DNA from: Burkholderia anthina
GTDB taxonomy: Bacteria > Pseudomonadota > Gammaproteobacteria > Burkholderiales > Burkholderiaceae
Assembly: GCF_001547525.1 (NCBI RefSeq)
Contig: NZ_LNJP01000003.1
Span: 1,488,001 to 1,552,000, forward strand
Direction of reading: 5' to 3'
DNA: 64,000 nt
The position numbers were made by a program, and so were the translations under genes. The notes below the pieces were generated by a model. It saw only the letters and a list, made by a program, of their open reading frames with translations. It had not been told where the DNA came from and did not search any database. Shown here piece by piece: positions 33,807-41,663 of this stretch (position 1 is its first letter; every line of letters starts with the position of its first letter).

Positions 33807-34322
33807 CGCAGCAACGTGCCGGCCGCAGGCTTCAAGGCTGGGCCAGTGTGGGCTGGCGATCCCCGAGCCGGTCAAGCAAGTGCGCACGCGACGGACCGTC
33901 GGCGCTCGCGCTCGGCGACCGCGAGTGATCGTCGATACAACGGTAATGGAAAATACGTCGATATTTGCGACTAACCGAATGCTTTTTTGCCTGCCAGCTG
34001 GGATTGCCGATCGGCACGTTCGTCGCTTCAGCGATGGAGATTTCAGGGTACGTGCCGAGGCCTGCGTCGCTTGCCAGTCACACGGCGAGGCCCACTTGCA
34101 GCCCGATTTCGTTGGAGTGAGCAGCAGTCCAGTCACTTTGCCGTCGAAGACGGGTTTGCCGCTTGGTTTGAGCGCTTTGGCTTGTTTGTCGGTTAGCATC
34201 GGTTTTTGGCCCATCGCGTAGCCCATCGGGGATGACTGGACAGGCTGGATGGAGTCAGAGCAAATTGGATGGGCTGAAGACGCAAGTTATTGATTTGTTG
34301 AAGAACAATAGGATTTCACTGG
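33807..34322. other. Gene graveyard, mostly non-coding
   Basis: No intact gene is seen. An integrase remnant occupies about 34010-34226 on the minus strand. Between 33807 and 34010 a frame on the minus strand contains YRCIDDHSR, which could be a transposase scrap, but this is weak. The stretch 34227-34322 leads into the next plus-strand gene. Confidence 0.5.
34010..34226 (-). pseudogene. Remnant of a phage/island integrase N-terminus (Arm DNA-binding domain)
   Basis: The minus frame from 34199 reads MLTDKQAKALKPSGKPVFDG and then KVTGLLLTPTKSG, the start of the DUF4102 Arm domain of P4-like tyrosine integrases. After a frame change the next frame contains LGTYPEISIAEA, the family motif that normally follows. 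The catalytic domain is missing. It marks the right side of the accessory region. Confidence 0.7.
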
Positions 34323-35708
34323 ATGTCCCTGGACGATAATCTGGCAGACGTGACCGAATCCGTTTCCACGCCTCGCTCCCGTTCCGCCCGTTCGTCGGCC
34401 CGTTCCCGCCCGCGCTCGGCCGCTGCCGCAGGCAGCACGTCCGCCGGGGCGACGGCGCGATCCGGCAGCGCAGCGGCCGGCGACGCGCCGCGCGACGAAC
34501 GGACGCTCGACCTGTTCGGCGATCCGGTGCCCGAGCCCGGCGAGCGCATGCCGGTTGCGGCGCGCGATGAAGCGATCGTGGAAGCCGATGAGTCGGCCGA
34601 CGCCGACGACGGGCGACAGGCCACGCTGGATGGATTCAGCCCGCCGGCGGATGCGGCTGCCGCGGGGCTCGGGGAAGCGGAAAGTGCTGCGGCGCCCGAT
34701 GTGGCAACCGCGGTTGTTTCGACGCCTGAAGGCGGTTTGGCCGCGAACATCAACGGTACATCTGCAGAGGATCGTGCAACGGAGGCAGTGGTTTTGCCTG
34801 CCGGCGATCGCGTCGTCACGCAGGTCGACGTGCCGGTGATCGATGGCGCCGCGAAGGCCGAGACGACACTGCAAGCCGCCGATGGCGAGGCGGCGCAGGC
34901 GGCGGAATCGCAGGCGACAGACGGCGAAGTCGCGAAGCCTGCGGTCGAGGCGGCAGTCGTCAAATCCCGCGAAGGGAAATCTTCCGGTGATGCCGCGAAG
35001 GAACGCCGCGCGTCGTCGGGCGGCAAGCGCCGAGCGGCTACCGGGACCAACGAAGCGGCGGCAACGCAAACCGTAGCGGTTGCAACGAGCGTCGGCTCGA
35101 AGCCGGAAGGGCTTGAATCGAACCTGCCGCCGCTCGCCGCCGCGCCGGTCGAGCCGCAGACACCGGCACAACCGGCACGACCGCCCGAACCGGCCATCGC
35201 CGCGCATGCTCCGAAGCCCCGCGACACCACCGCGCAGCCGGACGCTTCGTCGCCGCCGGTCACGCAGCCCGTGGCCTCCGCCGCATCGTTCGTGACCAAG
35301 CCATCGTCGGAGCGTGCACAACCGGCCGCGCCGGCCTTCGATCCGGACACGCACCTGCGCCCGCTGACCGACCGGCTCGCCGCGCTGCAATCCGACGTGG
35401 ATGGCCTGACGGGCGCGGCCGATCGCGAGATGCGCCGCGTCAACCGGCTGCTGCTCGCGCTGGCCGTCGTCGTGCTGGCCGCGCTCGTCGCGCTGGTGCT
35501 GCAAACGCGGCAGATCGCGCACCTGAAGCAGGACGTTGCCACCAAGCAGCAGCGGATCGATCGCCTCGCGGCGGATCTGTCGACGCAGCAGGCCACGCTG
35601 ATGACGCTCGAGGAGCATCACGAAGCGCTCCTGTCGCAAGTCGACCGGCTTCAGCGCAACGCAAACCGCGAGGCGGCTGTGGCGAAACGGGTTCGCCGCG
35701 CGCGTTAA
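34323..35708 (+). CDS. Hypothetical single-pass membrane protein with C-terminal coiled coil
   Basis: The protein has 461 residues. The N-terminal 350 residues are low-complexity, rich in Ala, Arg, Ser, Pro and Glu, and begin SLDDNLADVTESVST with a conserved-looking RTLDLFGDPVPEPGER near 60-75. A single membrane helix lies at about 373-393 (LLLALAVVVLAALVALVL). The last 68 residues form a coiled coil (LKQDVATKQQRIDRLAADLS). I do not recognise a family. By analogy with other such designs it could anchor or scaffold at the inner membrane. The ATG at 34323 is the only sensible start. Confidence 0.75.
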   Translation: MSLDDNLADVTESVSTPRSRSARSSARSRPRSAAAAGSTSAGATARSGSAAAGDAPRDERTLDLFGDPVPEPGERMPVAARDEAIVEADESADADDGRQATLDGFSPPADAAAAGLGEAESAAAPDVATAVVSTPEGGLAANINGTSAEDRATEAVVLPAGDRVVTQVDVPVIDGAAKAETTLQAADGEAAQAAESQATDGEVAKPAVEAAVVKSREGKSSGDAAKERRASSGGKRRAATGTNEAAATQTVAVATSVGSKPEGLESNLPPLAAAPVEPQTPAQPARPPEPAIAAHAPKPRDTTAQPDASSPPVTQPVASAASFVTKPSSERAQPAAPAFDPDTHLRPLTDRLAALQSDVDGLTGAADREMRRVNRLLLALAVVVLAALVALVLQTRQIAHLKQDVATKQQRIDRLAADLSTQQATLMTLEEHHEALLSQVDRLQRNANREAAVAKRVRRAR

Positions 35709-35816
35709 TCCTTCCGACCCTATCCTGTAACCCCGACGGAGCAAGGGTCGCCGTTCCGCGACGGCGATCGGCTGTCGTCCACGTGCGGCAAACCGATGCA
35801 CTCGCTGGCAGAGTTC

Positions 35817-35858
35817 AGGGAAAACCCTTAGAATGGAGCTCATCTAAGGGAAAACCCT
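35817..35858. promoter_or_regulatory. Paired AGGGAAAACCCT motif upstream of a small ORF
   Basis: AGGGAAAACCCT occurs at 35817-35828 and again at 35847-35858, a 30-base spacing, with TAGAAT (a plausible -10) between them at 35829-35834. The small gene starts at 35883. Its core is an inverted repeat AGGG/CCCT around AAAA. The same motif lies upstream of the small gene at 45562-45783. Confidence 0.6.
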
Positions 35859-35882
35859 AGCCACATCTGTCAGGAGTTTCAC

Positions 35883-36038
35883 ATGAGCTTCATCCTCGCC
35901 CTGCTGCAAAAGATCGACGACCTGTTCGTGTCCCCGCACCTGCCGCTCGACGCCGACTACTCGTACGCCGCGCGTCATGCGGAAGCCGAGCGCGTGCGCC
36001 GTGCGCACCTCGTGCCGATCGTCGTGTACCGTCGCTGA
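35883..36038 (+). CDS. Small 51-residue conserved-type protein
   Basis: An ATG with a CAGGAG ribosome site opens a frame of 51 codons (MSFILALLQKIDDLFVSPHL, then YAARHAEAERVRRAHL and VVYRR). It resembles short Burkholderia proteins of the DUF3563 type, with an amphipathic N-terminal helix and a YAARHAEAERVRR segment, but I cannot confirm the family. Paired AGGGAAAACCCT motifs precede it. The stop codon TGA is the first TGA of the octanucleotide repeat that follows. Confidence 0.6.
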   Translation: MSFILALLQKIDDLFVSPHLPLDADYSYAARHAEAERVRRAHLVPIVVYRR

Positions 36039-36090
36039 TTCGCTGATTCGCTGATTCGCTGATTCGCTGATTCGCTGATTCGCTGATTCG
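36034..36090 (+). repeat. Octanucleotide simple repeat, seven GCTGATTC units
   Basis: GCTGATTC is repeated seven times without interruption (36034-36089) plus one base. It overlaps the 3' end of the small gene, so its stop lies in the first unit. Unit length 8 is not a multiple of three, so copy number changes would alter any frame crossing it. Confidence 0.95.
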
Positions 36091-36189
36091 GCGCGGCGCC
36101 CCTGCCTGCCCGTTTCCACCCCCGCGTCGCGCGCCGGTGCGAGTGTCCCGCTACACTGGAAGTTCGATTCCGTTCACGGCGACCGGGCC

Positions 36190-36669
36190 ATGCTGCAGAT
36201 GCGGCCGATGACGGCCGGCGAATTCCACGGGTACCGCACGCGAGCTATCGACGGCTACGCGCGCGATCTCGTTTCTTCCGGGCAAAATGCTGTCGAAGAC
36301 GCGGCCGACCGTGCGCGCGCCTGTTTCGACATGCTGCTGCCGGACGGCCTGTTGACCGCCGGCCAGACCCTCGTCACGCTCATCGACGCCGCCACCGGCG
36401 ACACGGTGGGCGACCTCTGGTACGCGATCGTGCCCGAAGGGCCGAACCGTACGCTGTTCATCTACGACCTCGACATCGTTCCGTCCCGGCGCCGCCAGGG
36501 CTGGGCCACGCGCGCGCTCGGAGCGCTCGACGCCGAGGCGCGCCGGTACGGCGTCACCGAGATCGGGCTGTCGGTGTTCAATCACAACGCGGCGGCGCGT
36601 GCGCTGTATCGCGCGTGTGGGTTCGTACCGATTACCACGACGTTGATCAAGCCGGTCGTGTCGGGCTGA
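36190..36669 (+). CDS. GNAT family N-acetyltransferase
   Basis: The protein has 159 residues. The GNAT acetyl-CoA site is seen in LDIVPSRRRQGWATRALGALDAEAR, followed by EIGLSVFNHNAAARALYRACGFV, the beta5-alpha4 end of the fold. The N-terminal 80 residues are less typical. The substrate is unknown. It stands alone between the octamer repeat and the copper ATPase gene, which it faces tail to tail. Confidence 0.88.
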   Translation: MLQMRPMTAGEFHGYRTRAIDGYARDLVSSGQNAVEDAADRARACFDMLLPDGLLTAGQTLVTLIDAATGDTVGDLWYAIVPEGPNRTLFIYDLDIVPSRRRQGWATRALGALDAEARRYGVTEIGLSVFNHNAAARALYRACGFVPITTTLIKPVVSG

Positions 36670-36759
36670 ATCCGTCGGCCCGGGTGCGTCCTCACATGCT
36701 GCCGGTTCGGCACGCCGCATAGCCGGCCAACACCGGCACGCTTCCTTATCCTTCCCGTT

Positions 36760-36780
36760 GGCCGAACGCCCCGTTCGGCC
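36760..36780. terminator. Hairpin between convergent GNAT and copA genes
   Basis: GGCCGAAC (36760-36767) pairs perfectly with GTTCGGCC (36773-36780) around GCCCC. It lies 25 bases beyond the copA stop. There is no T-run, so confidence is modest. Confidence 0.45.
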
Positions 36781-36804
36781 ATCCGGCAATCACCGCCTGC
36801 CGCC

Positions 36805-39606
36805 TCAACGCGCGCGGCCTTTCCATCTCCGCAACAGCAACGCGTTGGTCACGACGCTGACGCTGGAAAACGCCATCGCCGCACCCGCGATCACCGGGTT
36901 CAGCAACCCGAGCGCGGCGAGCGGCACGCCGACCAGGTTGTACACGAACGCCCAGAACAGGTTCTGCTGGATCTTGCGATACGTGCGTTTGGAGATGTCG
37001 ATCGCGTCGGCGACGAGCGCCGGGTCACCGCGCATCAGGGTGATGCCGGCCGTGTGCATCGCGACGTCGGTGCCGGTCGCCATCGCGATGCCGACGTCCG
37101 CCGCGGCCAGCGCGGGCGCGTCGTTGATGCCGTCGCCGACCATTGCGACGATCCCGCCGTGCGTGCGCTTCAGTTCCGCGACGACGCGCGCCTTGTCGTC
37201 GGGCAGCACCTGCGCGTGCACTTCGCCGATGCCGAGCGCCGCCGCGACGGCCGCCGCGCTGCCGCGGTTGTCGCCCGTCACGAGGGCGCTCGCGACGCCG
37301 CGCGCCGCCAGCGCTGCAATCGCGTCACGGGCGCCCGGCTTCACGGTGTCGCCGAATGCGATCAGCGCGAGCACCGCGCGCGGCGCATCGGCACGCATCA
37401 GCCACGAGATCGTGTTGCCGGCGCGTTCGAGTTCCGCGGCGCGCGCGTCGAGCGCCGGCGGCGCCGCGATGCCGAGTTCGTCGCGCCAGCGCGTGCTGCC
37501 GAGCGCGAGCCGCTGCCCGCCGACGTGTGCTTCCACGCCGCGCCCGGCCACCGCGCGCGCGTCGGTCGCGACGACCGACGCAGCCGCACCGCCATGTGTG
37601 GCCACCTCCGCCTCATGCGCGGAAACCACGGCTCGCGCGAGCGGATGGTCGCTCTGCCGCTGCACGGCCGCGGCGAGCGCGAGCGCTTCGTCGCGCGGCA
37701 TGCCGACGGCGTCGAACGCCGTCACGGACGGTTTGCCTTCGGTCAGCGTGCCAGTCTTGTCGAACGCGATCACGGTCGTGCGCTGCGCGAGCTCGAGCGC
37801 CTGCGCGTCCTTGATCAGCACGCCGTGCCGGGCCGCGACGCCCGTGCCGGCCATGATCGCGGCGGGCGTCGCGAGACCGAGCGCGCACGGACACGCGATC
37901 ACGAGCACCGCGACCGCGTTGAGGATCGCGGTTTCCATCCCGGCGCCGGCGAGCAGCCAGCCGATGAGCGTCAGCACCGCGATGCCGAGGATCGCAGGCA
38001 CGAACACCTCGCTGACGCGATCGACGAGCCGCTGGATCGGCGCCTTCTCGGCCTGCGCGGATTCGACGAGGCGGATGATGCGCGCGAGCGTCGTTTCAGC
38101 ACCGATCGCGGTGGTTTCGACGACGAGCGCGCCTTCGCCGTTGATCGAGCCCGCCGTGACGGCATCGCCGTCGTCCTTCGGCACGGGCAGGCTTTCGCCG
38201 GTGATCAGCGATTCGTCGATGTGCGATCGGCCCGACACGATCCGCCCGTCGACGGGCACGCGCTCGCCGGGCCGGATGCCGACGTGCGTGCCGACGCGCA
38301 CTTGCGACAGCGGCACGTCGCGCTCGACCCCGTGCTCGACGACGCGCGCACGGTCGGGGCGCAGCGCGTTCAGCGCGCGGATCGCGTCGGTGGTCTGGCG
38401 CTTCGCGCGCGATTCGAGCCACTTGCCGAAGCGCACGAGCGTGACGATGACGGCCGACGCCTCGAAATACAGATGGCCGGGATGCGCGGGATCGCGCAGC
38501 AGCATCCACAGGCTCAGCCCGTACGCGGCCGACGTGCCGAGCGCGACGAGCAGGTCCATGTTGCCGGTGCGCGCCTTCACCGCATGCCAGGCCGCGCGGT
38601 AGAAGCGCGCGCCGAAGCCGAACTGCACGATCGATGCGAGCACGAGCTGGAGCCAGCCGGGCAGCATCAGGTCGATGCCGAACGGCGCGGCGAGCATCGG
38701 CGCGACGAGCGGCGCGCTCAGCACGGCGGCCGCGATCACGAGGTTGCGTTCGCGGATCGCTTCGCGGCGCTTGCGCGCGTCGGGGTCCTGCGCGGGGCCG
38801 GCCGGTCGTGCATCGGCGCCGGTCGATGCGCCGACGGGCGAGGCGGCGGGAAGCGATGCACGGTAGCCGGCCGTGGTGACTGCGGCGATCAACGTGGCGG
38901 CATCGAGTGCGCCGGCGCCGTGCACCGACGCGCGCTCGGTCGCGAGATTGACCGTCGCGCGCGCGACGCCCGGCACGGCGGCCAGCGCTTTTTCGACGCG
39001 GCCGGCGCAGGACGCGCAGGTCATGCCGCCGATGTCGAGTTCGACGTCGGCGGCAGCGGAGGTGACGACGGGCGTGGCGACGGCAGCCGGCGTCGCGCCG
39101 TAGCCGGCCTGTTTCACCGCTTCGACAAGCTGGGCGGTGGATACGTCGGCCGATGCGTCGACCGTCGCGCGTTCGGTCGCGAGGTTGACCGATGCGCGCG
39201 TGACGCCCGGCACCTTCGCGAGCGCCTTCTCGACGCGTGACACGCATGACGCGCAGGTCATGCCGTCGATGTCGAGTTCGATCGTCGCGGCGGCAGCCGG
39301 CGCAGGCGGTGGTGCCGCGTGTGACGCGTTCTCCGACGAAGGCGTGGCCGCGACCGTTTCGGTTACCGCTTCGCGCACGGTTGCGCGATAGCCGGCCTCG
39401 CCGATCGCGTCGACGAGCCGGCCGGGCTCGACCGCTTCCTGCGCGGTAACCGTCGCCGCATGCGCGTCGAGATCGACCGCCGCATCGACGACGCCCGGCA
39501 CGGCGGCCAGCGCGCGCTGCACGCGGCCCGTGCAACCGCCGCAATGCATGCCGTCGACGCTCAGCTCGATCGTTTGCAGCGCCGCGGAGGCGAGTGGTTC
39601 AGTCAT
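36805..39606 (-). CDS. copA: Copper-exporting P1B-type ATPase with three metal-binding domains
   Basis: The protein has 933 residues, longer than most CopA proteins because it has three N-terminal HMA domains: CGGC at C22/C25, CASC at C118/C121 and CASC at C197/C200. The membrane CPC motif is in VIACPCALGLATPAA. The phosphorylation motif is DKTGTLTEG, and TGDN and GDGINDAPAL follow. It pumps Cu(I) from the cytoplasm. The promoter upstream has a 19-bp spacer and dyad typical of CueR. No cueR gene, chaperone or oxidase lies in the window next to it. Confidence 0.96.
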   Translation of the reverse strand: MTEPLASAALQTIELSVDGMHCGGCTGRVQRALAAVPGVVDAAVDLDAHAATVTAQEAVEPGRLVDAIGEAGYRATVREAVTETVAATPSSENASHAAPPPAPAAAATIELDIDGMTCASCVSRVEKALAKVPGVTRASVNLATERATVDASADVSTAQLVEAVKQAGYGATPAAVATPVVTSAAADVELDIGGMTCASCAGRVEKALAAVPGVARATVNLATERASVHGAGALDAATLIAAVTTAGYRASLPAASPVGASTGADARPAGPAQDPDARKRREAIRERNLVIAAAVLSAPLVAPMLAAPFGIDLMLPGWLQLVLASIVQFGFGARFYRAAWHAVKARTGNMDLLVALGTSAAYGLSLWMLLRDPAHPGHLYFEASAVIVTLVRFGKWLESRAKRQTTDAIRALNALRPDRARVVEHGVERDVPLSQVRVGTHVGIRPGERVPVDGRIVSGRSHIDESLITGESLPVPKDDGDAVTAGSINGEGALVVETTAIGAETTLARIIRLVESAQAEKAPIQRLVDRVSEVFVPAILGIAVLTLIGWLLAGAGMETAILNAVAVLVIACPCALGLATPAAIMAGTGVAARHGVLIKDAQALELAQRTTVIAFDKTGTLTEGKPSVTAFDAVGMPRDEALALAAAVQRQSDHPLARAVVSAHEAEVATHGGAAASVVATDARAVAGRGVEAHVGGQRLALGSTRWRDELGIAAPPALDARAAELERAGNTISWLMRADAPRAVLALIAFGDTVKPGARDAIAALAARGVASALVTGDNRGSAAAVAAALGIGEVHAQVLPDDKARVVAELKRTHGGIVAMVGDGINDAPALAAADVGIAMATGTDVAMHTAGITLMRGDPALVADAIDISKRTYRKIQQNLFWAFVYNLVGVPLAALGLLNPVIAGAAMAFSSVSVVTNALLLRRWKGRAR

Positions 39607-40075
39607 GTCGGATTCCCCAAAAGCGCGGTTCGTGCCGCGGATGGTTCCAGTATCAACATTCCCATGATGGTAAGGTCAAGTACCGGCGACGATGCGGCGC
39701 AAGCCGATGCACACAGGGTGTCACAACACGGAAAAAGCGATCGCCCGGCTTCCGGACGGACAGCCGGTGCGCGCTGAGGACCAAGCTTGGCGCTCGCGAG
39801 GCGTTTACGGGCAACTGGCTGAGGTTGCCGGCGTTGTTCCGGATTTTTGCTGAATCCCGTGAAACGTTTCAGATTTTTTGACGGTTCAACTAGCGTTTCA
39901 CCCGTTATTCGGCATATTGGGGGATGCCCTTAGGCGCTATGATACCGGCCTGACATCAGCGCCCACCGTTACGAAACGTTGCGAAACGGTCATCCGGGCA
40001 CGCTGGGGTGCCTTGTTCGGGTTCGTGAGACGAACAAGGCGTTGACTGAAAAGAACGATATTCGGCCAGTAATCG
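39607..40075. other. Intergenic region between copA and the DUF1254 lipoprotein gene
   Basis: The left end holds the copA promoter (separate entry). The rest, about 39680-40075, has no gene I can support. It contains AT-rich promoter-like segments and repeated GAAACG and CGTTTC blocks around 39860-39990. Confidence 0.5.
39649..39679 (-). promoter_or_regulatory. CueR-type copper-responsive promoter of copA
   Basis: On the minus strand the -35 box TTGACC and the -10 box GATACT are separated by exactly 19 bases (TTACCATCATGGGAATGTT), the lengthened spacer of MerR-family promoters. An imperfect ACC-ATCATGG-GAATGT dyad lies in the spacer. The transcript would lead into copA about 35 bases on. Confidence 0.88.
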
Positions 40076-41512
40076 ATGATTGAAAACCAGCGAGAATCAG
40101 TTTCCCTGCGACGCGCGTGCGCGTCGCTGGCGATGGCGGCATTGCTTGCAGGATGCGCGTCGCAACCGGACGCGATCCAGCGGAAAACCGGCTGGATGCG
40201 CGCGGAAGTCGCCGACTCCTATATCTATGCGTATCCGCTCGTGCTGATGGACGTCGCGAAGGAAGCGGCGACGGGCGGCGACGGTGCGCAACCGGGGCAG
40301 GCGCCGCTCAACACGCTGCGCCACGCGCAGGCGCTGCCGCCCGTCGGCGCGGTCAACCCGCCGCTGCCGGGCGTCGACACGCTCGACTCCACCGGCTGGC
40401 TCGACGTCGCCGCCGAACCCGTGATCGTCACGCTGCCCGACACGCGCGGCCGCTACTGGGACGCACGCGCGCTCGACATGTGGACCAACGTGCTGTGGTC
40501 GTCGTCGAGCGTCGCGGCGCGCGGCCCCCGTGGCGCCGGGCGATCGCAAACGATTGCCTTCGCCGCGAAGGACTGGCAGGGCACGTTGCCGAAGGGCGTG
40601 CTGCGCGTCGACGTGCCGTCCGCCAATGCGTGGCTCGAAGTGCGGCTGCAGACGAGCGGCGGGCGCGACCTGACCAACGTGAAGAAGCTGCAGCGCGCGA
40701 TCCGCGTGGTGCCGCTGTCCGTCTACACCGGCGCCGAGCGCGGCGCGTCGGTGGCGGTCCATGCGGGTAGCGCGCCGTCCGAAGCGGTGGGCGGCGGCAC
40801 GCCGGCCGAGCAGGTGGACGCGCTCGACCCGAAGGCGTTCTTCACGCGCTTCGCGCGGGCGCTGCAGGACAATCCGCCGCCGGCCGACGACGCGCACGCG
40901 CAGGAATCGCTCGCCGACATCGGCGTGACGGCCGGCTACCCGGTGCTGTGGACGGGCGACCGTCTCACGGCCGCGACGGCCGGCGTCGCCGAGGCGCGCG
41001 CGCGGCTCGCGACGCCGCCGTCGAACCTGCTGAACGCGAACGGCTGGACCTGGATCGGCGACACGGCCGGCAAGTACGGCCAGGACTACGCGCTGCGCGC
41101 GTACGCGGCCTACACGCAATTCGGTACCGCGACGCGCGACGACGAAACGCTCGCGATCACCCGCGTCGACAGCGACGGCCATGCGCTGAACGGCGCGAAC
41201 CGCTACGTGCTGCATTTCGCGCCGGGCGCGCTGCCGCCCGTGCGCGCGTTCTGGACGCTCACGCCGTACACGACCAACGGCGCGCTGCCCGACGTCGGGT
41301 CGGCGCGCCGCTCGCTCGGCGATCGCGACCGGCTGCGCCGCAACCGTGACGGCTCGATCGACGTCGTCGTGTCGGCGTCGCCGGGCGGTACGCATGCGGC
41401 GAACTGGCTGCCGGCGCCGCGTACCGATTTCGCGCTCGCGTTGCGCCTGTACGCGCCGAAGCCGCAAGCGAGCGACGGGTCGTGGATGCCGCCCGCCATC
41501 GTCCGGAAATGA
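40076..41512 (+). CDS. DUF1254/DUF1214 family lipoprotein
   Basis: The protein has 478 residues. The signal sequence ends in the lipobox LLAGC (C near residue 27), so it is probably an outer-membrane or periplasmic lipoprotein. The DUF1254 part begins with YIYAYPLVLMDVAKEAA, and DVAAEPVIVTLPDTRGRYWD follows. The DUF1214 C-terminal part has NRYVLHFAPGALPPVRAFWTLTPY and a GSIDVVVS segment. These two-domain proteins are common in proteobacteria, and their role is not established. It is close to the DUF748 gene (151 bases) on the same strand. Confidence 0.9.
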   Translation: MIENQRESVSLRRACASLAMAALLAGCASQPDAIQRKTGWMRAEVADSYIYAYPLVLMDVAKEAATGGDGAQPGQAPLNTLRHAQALPPVGAVNPPLPGVDTLDSTGWLDVAAEPVIVTLPDTRGRYWDARALDMWTNVLWSSSSVAARGPRGAGRSQTIAFAAKDWQGTLPKGVLRVDVPSANAWLEVRLQTSGGRDLTNVKKLQRAIRVVPLSVYTGAERGASVAVHAGSAPSEAVGGGTPAEQVDALDPKAFFTRFARALQDNPPPADDAHAQESLADIGVTAGYPVLWTGDRLTAATAGVAEARARLATPPSNLLNANGWTWIGDTAGKYGQDYALRAYAAYTQFGTATRDDETLAITRVDSDGHALNGANRYVLHFAPGALPPVRAFWTLTPYTTNGALPDVGSARRSLGDRDRLRRNRDGSIDVVVSASPGGTHAANWLPAPRTDFALALRLYAPKPQASDGSWMPPAIVRK

Positions 41513-41663
41513 CCGGTTGACCGCCGCCGTTGTTTGACCGGCGGGTGCGGCGGCGGCGCCCGACCGCCGTACCGTCACCTCCTGAGCCTATACTTTCGGG
41601 ATAGCGTGCGCGGCCGCCCGGTTTTCCGGTGCGGCCCGGCATCCATTCCCGAGGCATTCAAGC

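Noticed and set aside
33832..34017. YRCIDDHSR-like transposase scrap on the minus strand
   Set aside because: The resemblance to a DDE transposase is confined to a handful of residues, so I mention it only within the graveyard entry.
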